From Crocodylus rhombifer (Eukaryota > Chordata > Crocodylia > Crocodylidae): a stretch of 64,000 bases of DNA. The position numbers were made by a program, and so were the translations under genes. The stretch spans positions 247,345 through 311,344 of the forward strand of contig JAVSML010001071.1 in the NCBI GenBank assembly GCA_038503035.1, given 5' to 3'. The stretch's first letter is position 1; each line of letters begins with the position of its first letter. The notes beneath the pieces are model-generated. The model was not told the origin of the DNA, did no database searches, and worked only from the letters and a program-made list of their open reading frames with translations. Below are positions 23,348 to 34,120 of this stretch, piece by piece.

Positions 23348-23621
23348 GGTGCAGAGCTGACAACAGGGTGCTCATGCTTGTGTGAACAGTTTGGAGCAGA
23401 GGAAGTGGGACAGGGTGTTAGTGGTGAAGACTGGTGATAGTGGCTCAGCAAGGGGTTCTTGCATTGCTAGTGTGGAGCTGGTCCCTCAGTTCAAGATTTA
23501 CAGAGCTCTGGTACAGAGTGCAGATCACAGAATATGTACACATAGTAAACGCATTACTGCATTACTATATTCTGCACCACCCATTTCTAACAATGACATC
23601 TGGCCTGCTGCACTTGTGACG

Positions 23622-23692
23622 TACTACAGGTGAACCACATCTGACTAGATGACCCCTGTGGTCCCTTCCAACCCTACCACTGTATAAGTCAC
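23622..23692 (+). mobile_element. CR1-type LINE 3' tail
   Basis: The phrase 'ctagatgacccctgtggtcc' followed by 'cttccaaccctac' is the plus-strand 3' end of a CR1-type LINE. It is a short fragment only. Confidence 0.7.
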
Positions 23693-23696
23693 TGAC

Positions 23697-23758
23697 CATG
23701 TCTACACAAGACACTGCCTGCACAGTTTTATTGTGCAGTCATGTAGTACTTGTATATG
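23697..23758. mobile_element. partial MITE related to 4739-4915
   Basis: 'catgtctacacaagacactg' then 'cacagttttattgtgcagtc' and 'atgtagtacttgta' match the left half of the 177-bp element at 4739-4915. The right half is missing. Confidence 0.5.
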
Positions 23759-24246
23759 ACAGGGAACACAGGGACAGATATGACAGGGAAAAGGAAGCAG
23801 AGAAGTAGATCAGACAAGGGAAGAGGTTTGGAGTGACACTTGGGAAGGCTATGGGTCTTTCTTCACACAAATAAGAAGAGATGGAAGGCTGTAGTTAAGG
23901 CCATTACAGGCCTCGAAGCCAAAAAGTTTGGCTGTTGCTGATCTAGTCCAACTGTCTACGTAAATGCAAGATTTATTGTTTTAAACTAACCCAAATGCAG
24001 AAGATTGTACTTTTTCAGACACGTCACCACTATTCCTCTTTTTGTTCTAAAATACTTTATCATAATTTAATTGCAGTTCAACAGATTTTGGTCCTCTGGC
24101 TTCGTATATGTGCTTACCATCGTGCTGCACTCACCTCTGTGCAGTTTGAGCACAGCACTTTACAGCAAATTCTCACAATCTCCCTGTTATCATTTTATGA
24201 CTCCTCCCCTCCCCCCTCCCAACTCAGCAGTCCCATAATTCCAGGA
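23759..24246. other. LPAR5 downstream region
   Basis: Sequence 3' of LPAR5, which is on the minus strand. It probably includes the receptor's 3' UTR, but I could not fix the polyadenylation site. Confidence 0.4.
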
Positions 24247-25353
24247 TTATATTTCTGAGTCTTCAATGGGGCTGTTCAAAAATATCTTGGTGGGAGGTGA
24301 TGGCAAGTCTCTATTGGAGTAGACAGTTCTCTGGCTGGGGATCCACTTTGTTTTTGAAGTAGAGTGCACTTCCCCAGTCTGAGTCTTGCCTGTTCCAAAC
24401 TCAGAGTCCCAGGGTTGCCTCCGCCGCAATTTCTTGAAGGTGTTATGGAAACCCTCAGTGCTGAAGTAGTAGATAAGGGGGTCCAGAACACAATTCACGC
24501 TGGCCAACAGCACTGTGACAATAAGAACTTGGCGCACTGAGGTCTGCGTGGATAGCTCGGCCTGGATCACATTGGCCTTCATCAGTCCATAGACAGCCAG
24601 AGTTGTGTTGTAGGGGACAAAGCAGATAACAAAGATTATGAGATTGACCACAAGCAGGCGGATGGTTTTCTGCTGCCGCAGACTGTTTGTCTGGCTGACC
24701 CGGCACAGCTTCAGAAAGATCCGGAATGAGCAGTATATCACAGTCATCAGTGGCAAGAGAAAGCCCAGGACTTCAGCCAGGACAACCAACGGGAAGATGC
24801 CATTCTTCCATTGGTCATTGCTGAAGCTCTCAAAACACAGATCAGTTGTCTGATTCCTTGTCAAGCAGGAGCTTGATTTGTGGACACCTGCAACTGGAAC
24901 AGAGCCCATGAGGATGAGCACCCAGACCACCAGGCAGAGCAGCCGGGCCACTTTGGGGCGCCGCAGATGGCGCCAGCGGAGTGGGTGGACAATGGCAACA
25001 TAGCGGTCTAGGTTGATGCACATGAGGAAGAGGCAGCTGCCATACATGTTGATCTGGAAGAGGGAGCCAGAGACCTGGCAAAGAAAGTTGCCAAAGAGCC
25101 AGCGTTGGTTGGAGTAATAGTAGAGCCGCAGTGGCAGGGATAATGTAAAGAGCAAGTCACTTATTGCCAAGTTGAACATGTAGATACTCACTACAGATTT
25201 GAGGCGCAGGTAGCGCAAGAAGATCCAGAGTGCCGCGACATTGAGTATCATGCCTGCCACAAAGATCAGGCTGTACCCAACCAGGTGCAGCCGGTGGTTG
25301 GCACTGTAATCCTTGCACAACTGCATTGCCATTGCCTCCTGGGCAACGGACAT
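24247..25353 (-). CDS. LPAR5: lysophosphatidic acid receptor 5
   Basis: A class A GPCR of 368 residues for lysophosphatidic acid at the plasma membrane. Seven hydrophobic spans are visible at about 25-47, 54-78, 90-114, 136-156, 186-212, 230-255 and 273-297. Asp66 in TM2 (NLAISD), DRY at 116-118, Cys92 paired with an ECL2 cysteine (163 or 173), and DPLIY at 291-295 in place of NPxxY are all present. N167 (NQT) is a possible extracellular glycosylation site. Phrases such as '[10 protein letters not shown]', '[11 protein letters not shown]', '[13 protein letters not shown]' and 'LCFVPYN'-like FVICFVPYN identify LPAR5 rather than P2Y receptors. The frame is open upstream to 25491, but only via a GTG. 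The first ATG (25353-25351) gives the family's usual short N-terminus, 20 residues before RLHL. A splice acceptor in the 5' UTR is plausible at about 25433. The frame is intact, coding occupies one exon, and the family's usual length is near 370. Confidence 0.95.
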   Translation of the reverse strand: MSVAQEAMAMQLCKDYSANHRLHLVGYSLIFVAGMILNVAALWIFLRYLRLKSVVSIYMFNLAISDLLFTLSLPLRLYYYSNQRWLFGNFLCQVSGSLFQINMYGSCLFLMCINLDRYVAIVHPLRWRHLRRPKVARLLCLVVWVLILMGSVPVAGVHKSSSCLTRNQTTDLCFESFSNDQWKNGIFPLVVLAEVLGFLLPLMTVIYCSFRIFLKLCRVSQTNSLRQQKTIRLLVVNLIIFVICFVPYNTTLAVYGLMKANVIQAELSTQTSVRQVLIVTVLLASVNCVLDPLIYYFSTEGFHNTFKKLRRRQPWDSEFGTGKTQTGEVHSTSKTKWIPSQRTVYSNRDLPSPPTKIFLNSPIEDSEI

Positions 25354-25424
25354 GCTCAGGAGAGCACCAGCAAAAGGTCTCAGTGATGTTGTTGGTGTAG
25401 GCAGCTGATAGACAAAGGTGGCAC

Positions 25425-25445
25425 AATGAGGACTGCAGAGGGAGA
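25425..25445 (-). promoter_or_regulatory. LPAR5: possible 5' UTR splice acceptor for LPAR5
   Basis: On the minus strand a pyrimidine-rich stretch ends 'ctccctctgcag' about 80 bp before the ATG. LPAR5 genes commonly have non-coding upstream exons, so this may join such an exon to the coding exon. The upstream exon itself was not identified. Confidence 0.35.
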
Positions 25446-25711
25446 TTATTCTTCTCAGGCGTGCAGGAGGCAGGTCATTTCCTTGGTCCACTACTGGGAA
25501 GTTTGGGTGTGTTTCTTTTCAGCCTGTGGTTCAGTGGATCACTTGGTATGGGTGATCAGGAAGCTGCTCATTACTGGCTGTCTTACCAATCCTTTCTAGC
25601 AGGTACAGTGATGCAGTTGGGTTGCTGAATCCTTGCTAGATGTGGAATTCCTGATCAGAACAGAAGATCAATAAGGGTGAGTTTAGTTTACAGGGGAACT
25701 CTACAGTGCAG

Positions 25712-26263
25712 GGATGTCAAATATATGGCCTGCATCCAGCCTATGGAGCCTCTCTACCTGGCCTGCCTTATGGCTGGCAAAAGTGGCTTGCCACAGAATC
25801 CAAGGCCCTTGGGCCCCAGCGGACATGGCAAACAGTGGCAGGAGGGTGAGCGAGGGCAGACACAACCCCAGTTACCCTCTGGTCCTTTCACCTGTCTGCA
25901 TGGCTGCCGCCCTACCTCCCTGGCTACTGGTTTCCAACACATGCCCTGTTGCTGCCATAACATAGGGCATGTGGCAGTGGCAGTCGTTCTAGCAACTCTA
26001 GTATGGGACATGTGGTGATGGTGGCAGCTTGAGCTCCAGCATAGGGCACATGGCAGGGATTGGAACCACTGCTGCATGACCTGGGTTGGAGATAGAGCTG
26101 CTGCTGCTGCTGCCACAAGATTCAGATCTTAGCTGAAGATTGCTGCTGCCACAGCTTTCTTATAACCCAGGCTTTCAAGGAGACGTGCAGTCTGAATACA
26201 GCCCACAAGAAGACTCACAGTTCAGATCCAGCCTGGAGCACAAGGCAAGTTTGACACCCCTTT
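25712..26263. mobile_element. hAT-like MITE upstream of LPAR5
   Basis: The left end GTGCAGGGATGTCAAATAT and the right end AAGTTTGACACCCCTT (reverse complement AAGGGGTGTCAAACTT) are imperfect inverted repeats. The interior alternates 'ggcctgc', 'catccagcctatggagcc' and CAGCAG-rich blocks, resembling 4136-4468. It is non-coding and has no clear target duplication. Confidence 0.5.
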
Positions 26264-27195
26264 TATAGGGGTAAACATTCTAGGGTGGTGGCCTCTCTCC
26301 TTAGAGCTCATTTAGAGAAACAGAAGAAATGTTAAATATATACAGTGGGAAAGAAAGAGGGATGGATGAGCTGACAGGACAAAAAGGTAATGGAGAAGAG
26401 GTTAAATGATTCCCAGTGCCTGGGATGAATGCCCTGCTAACTCACCCCTAGTTACACTACTGGACCCTAGATATGACCTAAGTGGTTGGTAAAAATCTGT
26501 AATAACACAAGTGCCTGGAGTGGTACAATAGACGGTTTGAAGCTCTCGGAAGCCTTTACTATAGGAAAACCCATGTGCTTCTTCTGTCCTCGTTGCTCCA
26601 AATGTTTCGGAGAGAACATAAAAGGTGCAGAGCACAATACACATTTCTGTGATACAGCGGCTGGGGCAGAAGCATGTGCTAGGTGGGGAGCTGAGGGCCT
26701 CAGGCACTGCTGAAAGAAAAACAGAACTCCTCTCTGCCCCAGCCACACATGCTGCTGCCCATGCAGCCCTCAAAGCAACACTGCCTCTCTGGGAGCTTGT
26801 AAATACTGCCTCTCCCTGCACATCATGGACAAGTTTGCATGGTGTTTTCACTATAGTCCCCGCTTGGATATTTATTCCCTTTCTGCCTGTGTCAGTTCTG
26901 TAATACTGTTGTGGGAGGAGGGCTTCTGTTGTACATCTGTGTGTGACAGTCTGTGTGTTAGTGCAATGCAAACAAGGGCCATGAGGGACTGGTTGTGTCA
27001 GTGCCCAACTAGTGTCTGACTCTGATAGGGAAGCTGTCACTTGGCTGGAAACTGCTTTAACTTTTTCTTCTGATTGGCCTGGTTCCCCATTTCCCTCCTA
27101 ACACTATAATTAAAACATATATATATAAAATAAAACAAGAACAAAGTGTTGGGAAGAGACTGGCCTGAGTGTTGAAATATATTTTAAAAAGATAA
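26264..27195. other. intergenic DNA, no gene recognised
   Basis: A 212-residue minus-strand open frame exists here (26402-27040), but it lacks any domain, splice context or composition that would support a gene. No repeat family was recognised. Confidence 0.45.
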
Positions 27196-27199
27196 AAAA

Positions 27200-27402
27200 A
27201 TCCTTCTAATTGTGAGGGTGGTCAAGCATTGGAACAGACTACCTAGAGAAGCTGTTCATCCTTAGAAACTGGAGAAATTTCTATCCTTAGAAACTTTTAA
27301 AAGCAAGACAGAGAGTTGCCTGGGATGATCCTGCCTTGAGCAGGGGGCTGGATTACATGACCTTATGAGATCCCTTCCAGTCATAATTTCCTATGATCCT
27401 TT
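27200..27402 (+). mobile_element. CR1 LINE 3' fragment
   Basis: Plus-strand CR1 tail: 'ggtggtcaagcattggaaca' (HWN/QR block), 'gcagggggctggattacatg', 'agatcccttccagtc' and a terminal 'cctatgat'. A 21-bp internal tandem duplication ('atccttagaaact' copies at about 27259 and 27283) is specific to this copy. Confidence 0.75.
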
Positions 27403-27439
27403 GAGCTCAGTAACTTCTCTCTGAAGCTCATAATCTGCA

Positions 27440-27550
27440 ATAGACAGGGTGACCATATATCCTGCATTGGCTGGGACAGTCCTGGATTTCGGAGGCCAGT
27501 CCCAGCTGCCTGGTGAAAATTAAAACAAGTGTCCTGGGTGCAGGGCTTTG
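27440..27550. mobile_element. possible hAT-like MITE end
   Basis: The phrase 'cagggtgaccatatatcctg' followed by 'ggctgggacagtcctggat' resembles the common CAGGGTGACCATAT terminus of hAT-type MITEs. The opposite end was not found, so this is a fragment at best. Confidence 0.35.
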
Positions 27551-29050
27551 GACCTGGAGGCAGAGCAGTAGGAGCTGTGAAATAAGAACAGCTGGAATTC
27601 TTCAAGGTGCTTGCATGGTGCTCACATGTGCACACAGCTCCCACTGTAGGTCAGTGTGTCCACCAATGTACATGACCTTGAAATCTTTTAACCCTCAGTA
27701 TCTGTAGAGACAGCCTGCCTACAGTCACCATTCCATTCCTTCACCAGTGCAGGACATCCAGGGTAAAGGCTATAGTCACATTAGTAGAGAAGTAAGTCAG
27801 GTCACAGGATCTCTGTGGAGGAAAGCATGTCTCCAGCTACTGTATGGTAAGTACCCCCTCTTGCTTCAGTCAGCCCCCAACTTGTGAGTTCACTGCATTC
27901 TGCTACCTTAGGTGACCTGTCAAGTTGTTCAAGGCACCTGGCAAAGAAAGGCTGTGAGGTTTAATCAAGGAACAATGGTCAATTCCCACAGAAGAATCAC
28001 TTCCTAGGGGAAAAATTGTGACCTCCTCACTTTGCACAGTGTACTGCTGTTGTGTTGTCTGGCAGGTGGTGCCCCAAGTAAGGGCTAGGGACATTTAAAA
28101 CTCACAGCTGCTTGCCCCACCTACCAATACCTTTAGTGTTAGTTTTGTGACACAGCCCAAGATCACAGATCCTGCGTCCAGAGATTATCCAAATGAGTGA
28201 CCTGGCCCTGTTACAAGAGCCTGGGGATGGGGAGAGGGAGAAAGGAAATAAATAAAATACTAAAACACCTTTATGGGCATTTGGAGGATCTGTTCTCTAA
28301 CAGAAGATACCAGTACTCAGAGCTGGCCTTAGGGGTGGGCAGCATGGGCAACAGCTCAGGATGCAGTGGTCAGGGGGTGCTGGCAGCATGGTACAGGTCT
28401 GTAGGTAGAGGCGGGGTCAGGGTGGCACAGTGCAACTCTGGTATTACTGTTCAGACAGCTAAAGGAGCTAAGGGAGATGATTGTTAGCCCCTGTGAAGTA
28501 AAGAATAATGGGTCATTAGCAGCCTGAGTAGTAAAATACACCAGAGCTGCACTACCCAGCAGGAGCTGGGCCAGAGCAGGGATGCTTGTTTTAATCTTCC
28601 CTAGTCATGACCCTTGCAAGTGTGTGCCAGGGTATGCAAGTGAGTGCAAACATGTGCAAGAATATGCAAGCATGTGGTGGCCTGCTTGTTTTAATTTTAC
28701 TGGCTGTGAAACTTGGAAGGAAACAAAATGTGTCACGTAGCTAAAAAGAGGATATCCATGGTGCAGAACAGGAAACAAAAAGCTCAGTTAATGACCGCAA
28801 TGAAAAAAGATGCAGGTGCAAGAAGAAATTTGTTAACAACAACCTGTTCAGTAGTAGCAAGATAGTCACAGTAAAGACATCAGACAAAAAATGATTAGGT
28901 GATCCACAGTTCAACTTTCAAGAATTATGGCAAAGAAATGAAGAGACCCAAACAAAACAAATTCTTCATCCAGACCAAAATAATGACAATGGCTCTAGGG
29001 ATAGAGATAAAACAATTCCTGTTACAGGCATTAGCAATGCCATTTCTGAT
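27551..29050. other. intergenic DNA, no gene recognised
   Basis: No supported exon. A segment near 28325-28480 ('ggccttaggggtgggcagca') looks like one end of an inverted-repeat element also seen at 43012-43250, but no partner end is evident. Confidence 0.4.
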
Positions 29051-29059
29051 CTAATCTAG

Positions 29060-30385
29060 CACTGAAAATTCAAGATCTGCTAGTGACCAATGGTCCACCA
29101 AGAGGATATGGCTTTTCTTCTGGATGAGCAGAATCACCATGTTTCTATAAAATATTTATACAGAAATCTTGAAAACGGCAAAGGTCTGAAGTGGCACTTG
29201 CTGCTTCACTCAGAGTCCACTGATAAGCTTTTCTGTTTTTGCTGAACTCTCTTCAACTTGAATCCAAAATCCCCATTGGAAGGGCTCAAAAGACTGGAAG
29301 CATGTCTCAGATTCTTGTGCATCATGAAAAGTTGACTAGTCATTTCAATTCCTCCCGAACATAGGTCAAAGCAGAGCAAACTGTACAACAGGATAATTGC
29401 ATACATGGAGCTTCAACATGTGATTAAACAAGAGACAAAACACTGAGAAAAAATTCTAGAGAGGGTCATGACAATAACACTTTATCTTTCTAATAGTAAT
29501 ATGACTTTTCAAGGCTCATCTGATGGGGCTCTTCATGGCAAACAATGGGAACTTCCTGGGTTTGATGGAATTACTAGGAACGTAAGACGTATATTTGTGA
29601 TGAATACTTTCCAGGAAGGTGACGGGTTGCTACTCTGGAAAAACAATCCAGAATGAGATCATTGAATTATTGGCGAAGAAATTGATGCAAGACATTTTTA
29701 AAGGGTTGAGGAGTACCAAGTACTACTCCATAATATTGGACTGCACTCCAGATGTGAGCTGTTTGGAAAAGATGTCTTTCACCGTTAGGTTGCTTGACAC
29801 TTCAGATGGCAAAGTGACCATTCAGGAGCACTTTGTTTTAAAACAGTGGATGAATGAGTCTACGGGGGTGGGGAGGGCACGGCAGGGGAGACTAACTGAT
29901 ACTATACTTACTACTCTGAAGGAATGTGACATAAATATCTGAGACTGCTGGGGCCAGGGTTATGACAATGTTGCAAAAGTGAAGGGCAAAACAAGGTTGT
30001 ACAGATAAGATCCTCAATCAAAACCCAGGAGTGTTTTTCATTCCATATGGATGACATTCACTTAATCTCATGGTGGTGGATGCTGCAATATCTTCAATGG
30101 AGTCCAAGTCTCTCTTCAGCATTCTGCCAAGAATCTATGTTCTGTTCGTTGTTGGATGATTATCACAGATTATATCAATGTCACTGCAAAGCCAGTATGC
30201 AAAAGTCGCTGGGAGTGCAGAATTGACATCATTAAAGCTGTTCAATTCCAAATAGCCGAAATCCATGATGCTCTCATCACATTGGCTGAATCAGAGCAAG
30301 TTCACCTGGGGGCACCATTTTCACTAAGGCCAGTTCTGCCAGTACTCTTGGGGAAACTTCTGGTAAGTTCTTACTGTGTCTAATT
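29060..30385 (+). pseudogene. hAT transposase relic, ZMYM1/DUF4371-like
   Basis: Broken plus-strand frames give the ordered parts of a ZMYM1-like hAT transposase. These are a start-region 'DLLVTNGPP', a TTF-type zinc-finger remnant ('LHSESTDKLFCFC', about 29205-29243), 'LEACLRFL', 'EKILERVMTITLYLSNSNMT' (about 29443-29502), 'FQGSSDGALHG', then the catalytic region start 'NEIIELLAKKLMQDIF' and 'STKYYSIILDCTPDVSCLEK' (29650-29775). Further on, 'HSLNLMVVDAAIS' near 30058 corresponds to the conserved 'HSLNLV' block. Stops and frameshifts occur in most segments, and a CR1 tail terminates the homology at about 30390. It is inactive and old. Confidence 0.75.
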
Positions 30386-30392
30386 TAATAGA

Positions 30393-30650
30393 TTTCATAG
30401 ATTCATAGACATTAGGGCTGGAAGGGACCTCGGGAGATCATCAAGTCCAGCCCCCCACCCAAAGGGCAGGAAGTCAGCTGAGGTCATAGGATCCCAGCAA
30501 GATAAGCATCCAATTTACTCTTGAAGATGTTCAGTGTAGGTGCTTGAACCATCTCCAATGGCAGATTGTTCCAGACCTTGGGGTACAGTAAAGAAATTCT
30601 TCCTTATGTCCACCCTGAAACGGTCTTGTAGTAGTTTATGACAATTCATA
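30393..30650 (-). mobile_element. CR1 LINE 3' fragment
   Basis: Reverse complement of a CR1 3' end: 'catagattcatagacatta', 'ggctggaagggacctcggga', 'tcatcaagtccagccccc', and the coding tail corresponding to 'RFRVDIRKNFFTV'. The same subfamily tail occurs at 50118-50460. It lies against the ZMYM1-like transposase relic. Confidence 0.85.
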
Positions 30651-31490
30651 AATGGTTAGTTTATAATTAACTGATAAACCTATCTAAACCGGATGGAGGT
30701 ACAGGTTTCTGTTTAGAGTTATGAAAGTGCATAGTGTCATTTGGCATAACAAGTGGAGCCAGCCTCAAACAGAGATTCCTAGTTGAGAAAAGAGTTTTAA
30801 AATGAGATTTTTCATTGCATAAAACTTCTCATGAGGGACTGTCATATGACTCAGAGTCCAACCTCTATTACTTCAACTGACTGAGGAAAGGTAAGAATGG
30901 ACTTATTTTAATTGATCTTGAACCCTGCTTGAGAAAACAGCTGAAGAACTGCATGAACATATATGGAGATGTATTACTGTGTGTGCTACAAATCAACTGA
31001 GTACTGAGATGTCAGTACAGGTGAAAAGGGCTCCATGTCTTCAGGTGGGCCAGTACCACTGAGACACAGTTGGTAAACATTCATGGAGATGTGAGTGACT
31101 GAACAGTAAGACTAAATTATTAATGAAGCCCATTGACCATGCAAAATAGATACTACTGTGGGCTGCGAATGGACAAGCATCCAAATGCTAAAAAAAAGAA
31201 TGAATCAGTTGAGACATTTGAGACATAATGATGGATACCCACCTCCTTTCTTGCTCAGAATGAGGAAGTAGTGGAGATAGAATCCATTGCCACACAACTC
31301 TTGAGGCATCATCTCAACTATATCTCACCAAAGAACAAAGTCTACTGCCACATCCAGCAGGATATTTTGAGAAGGGCAACTGAAAATGGATGAGGCAAGG
31401 TTGGCATAAACTAAAAGTTACCCTCTTTGCTGGATAACTTCCAAGACCCATAGTCCACTCATTGTTCCTGGATGATCTCTTGAGGATTCT
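30651..31490. other. intergenic DNA, no gene recognised
   Basis: AT-rich sequence with scattered short coding-like stretches (for example 31255-31380) but no continuous frame and no domain that I recognise. Confidence 0.35.
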
Positions 31491-31499
31491 CCAAATTAC

Positions 31500-32482
31500 C
31501 CATTGAGGTTTTTTTTAAAGTTCTGGAAGGGCCTAAAATCATCAGCAATAGAAGGAACAGATAGTGTCACAGTTTTCTCTGGTGATAATGATGAACTAGT
31601 TAAACAGGTTGACACTTATTTTCCTTCAGACTATCATCTTCCTCAGTGTGAATGTCTTGTCAGAATTCCTGAGGAAACTCTTGAGCTAGTGGCCGAGCTA
31701 TCTTAGACAGCCCATTAGGTGGAAGTAACTTTTCTCCTAGATGGGGGTATAAATGAATAGGAAGTCTCTGCTCCTGAAACCAAGGATTCTATATCAACCA
31801 GTAAGATCAAGATTGCATCGTTAAGAAGAGGGCATATAATGGACACTAAGATACTTGAAACTTCTTGGAAGCTTGGACTCTGTAAAAAGAAATACACATC
31901 TCTGATCAGTTAAAAACAGACTGCAAAGATGCTGACTCCCATTTTAAGAGAAATATTGGTGCTATAAAGGACAGCTGCAGAGAGGTTTTGGTACCAGTAC
32001 TAGAAGGGATTTGGATAACATACAGAATGGAGAGATGTCCAAGAGGAGTTTCTGATTTCAGACAAATTATGTCTGTAGATGCTGTAAAGGCAGCCTGCAC
32101 TAAAGAAGATGGTACTGTGTGCATGACTGCACTGAAGGAAATATCTCAGTAGATGTGAAGTTCCTATGGGGATGCAATCCTAAAGATTTTTAAGCAGACT
32201 GCCTTTGTGGAGGATCCTCAGACGGGATACTTTTCATTCACCTTTTCATCAAAAATAGTTTCAGACAGGGATCAAAATCTTTTTACATGTGCCTGAAGGG
32301 AGTTTTACAAACTAAATGTTCATCTGATATACGCACTTTCTCTAGCTGAAAAAAAGGAATGCATGAGCTTATCATTCATTGACAAAGCTGCCTCACAGAT
32401 CAGGTGGTGCTTAGAACCTGGATACTGAGTCTCAGCCATAGGACCAGCTCCACAATGTTGTTCAAAAAAAAAAAAAAAAAAA
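31500..32482 (+). pseudogene. unidentified coding-like relic ending in poly(A)
   Basis: Plus-strand frames look protein-like although broken. One open piece (31503-31706) reads 'TVFSGDNDELVKQVDTYFPS', and another between about 31910 and 32150 includes 'AIKDSCREVLVPVLEGIW' and 'TKEDGTVCMTALKEIS'. 'FVEDPQTGYFSFTFSSK' lies near 32210-32260. A run of 19 A follows at 32464-32482. This arrangement suggests a decayed retrocopy or mobile-element ORF. I do not recognise the family and assign no function. The A-run could also be an independent simple repeat. Confidence 0.35.
32464..32482 (+). repeat. poly(A) tract, 19 A
   Basis: Nineteen uninterrupted adenines, possibly the tail of a retrotransposed sequence just upstream. 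Confidence 0.9.
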
Positions 32483-32798
32483 GAATCCTCTTTGCTCAGT
32501 CCTCCCCCACTTTTTTATCACTCCAGTGAAACTTATGAAGTATAAAACTATGAAGAACTCTTTTCAAAGATCAGTGGAACAGAGAACACTATCCTGCAGA
32601 TTTCAAATGATGTTCCACTGCCCATATGAAAACTACATTGAAGTTGTTGAGACCTTCACCAAAAGGAATCTATTTCCCAGTCCTGTCATAACTACACAGT
32701 ATACATGCTCTTGCTAACCATTTTAGATGATGGGCTGAGAAGGCTAGTAGCTGCAATTCTGTTGAGGATCTGGACACTCCCAGTAACCTGACATAGAG

Positions 32799-33132
32799 CA
32801 GTGTTTTTCAGCCTGTGATACGCATACCCTTGGGAGGCCGCGAGACATGGGCAGGGGGTATGTGGGTGCTGCGTTTTGGTCTTTGCCTGCTTGGGACAGA
32901 AGTTCCAGGTGCCGCCCCTCCCGCCCTGTCTAGTGCACCGGGGCTTTCACTCCCCAGCATCAGTGTGCCAGGGGATAGGGAGGGAGGCTGCTTTGCCATG
33001 GGCTGTGGTGGAAAAAAACGGGACTTGGCTTGTGGCGGCAAAACCTAAAGTGCTATGGTGGGACTTCTGGTTTCGCTTTTGCCACGTTGATCAGCAGGGT
33101 GTAAGTAATGTACCAAAGGTTGAGAACCACTG
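32799..33132. mobile_element. hAT-like MITE with 8-bp duplication
   Basis: The termini CAGTGTTTTTCAGCCTGTG and, reversed, CAGTGGTTCTCAACCTTTG are the standard hAT MITE ends. ACATAGAG (32791-32798) and ACATAGAA (33133-33140) form an 8-bp target duplication with one change. The element is 334 bp and non-coding. Confidence 0.8.
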
Positions 33133-33773
33133 ACATAGAATAAGTATTCAGAGATTTCTGATATTGAGCCTACTGTTGGAGAGGTATTATTGCTGGTCAC
33201 CTATAGCAAACACCTTCTCTGGTTGTAAGAGTAGATGGTTTTTATGGGTTTTAGTAGAGATCTCTTGTACTTGGACTGGACAATAAAGTTCTGAAGCAAG
33301 CCAAGTTCCACGGCCCAAGTACATAAGATGGAAAGGTTCTTAGGAGGTTGAATCTCTCCCTTGTTTTGTGATTAGTAGAAGAAAGGATTTCCACAAGTTT
33401 TCAGCAGCAAGTCAGAAGGCCATTGTGACATGGCCCATGCTAGTGCAGCAGACATGCTCTGATGTTGTTCTGTGTGATTTTTTCATTGCACCCTTTGGTG
33501 TTAGAGGAACTAGTGAAAGGCACAGGGAGCCCTGTTACCAGCTCCTGGAGGACAGTATCCAATATCAATTGTCCATACTTGTTCTGAGGCAGAATTTATT
33601 GGATTTGGTGCTCTGAGTGCTACCAAAGAGATCTGGGTCTGCTGCCCCTATTTGTGAAGACTCCAGTGTCACAATGTTGTAAGTGAAATGTTAGTTCTGA
33701 GGTTTTTGGCTGTAGATGTTTGTACAAGTGGTTTCCTGAATTTGAAGGAGCTTACTGATTGGTAGGAGGAGTC
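33133..33773. other. intergenic DNA, no gene recognised
   Basis: No exon or repeat that I can support. Confidence 0.4.
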
Positions 33774-34120
33774 ATAGTTTCATAGTTGGTAGGGTTGGAA
33801 GGGACCTGAGCAGATCATCAAGTCCAATCCCCTGCTATGGCAGGAAAGAGTACTGGGGTCAAAAGACCCCAGCAAGGTGTAAATCCAGCCTCCTCTGAAA
33901 GACCCCCAGGGTAGGAGCCAGCACCACTTCTCTTGGAAGTTGGTTCCAGATCCTAGCCGCCCTGACAGTGAAGTAGCGCCTCCTGATGTCTAGGCTGAAT
34001 CTACCCTCTGCCAGTGTGTGACCGTTATTTCTTGTCACTCCTGGTAGTGCTTGGGGAAACAGGGACTCCCCCAGTGCCTGCTGGTCCCCCCTGGCCAGTT
34101 TGTAAACGGCCTGAGTTATG
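33774..34120 (-). mobile_element. CR1 LINE 3' fragment
   Basis: Reverse complement of the CR1 tail seen at 18100-18440: 'ggaagggacctgagcagatc', 'caggaaagagtactggggtc', 'gaccccagcaaggtgtaaat' and the C-terminal coding remnant. It is truncated about 340 bp from the 3' end. Confidence 0.9.

Noticed and set aside
26402..27040. 212-residue minus-strand open frame near LPAR5
   Set aside because: No recognisable domain, and codon content looks like non-coding DNA.
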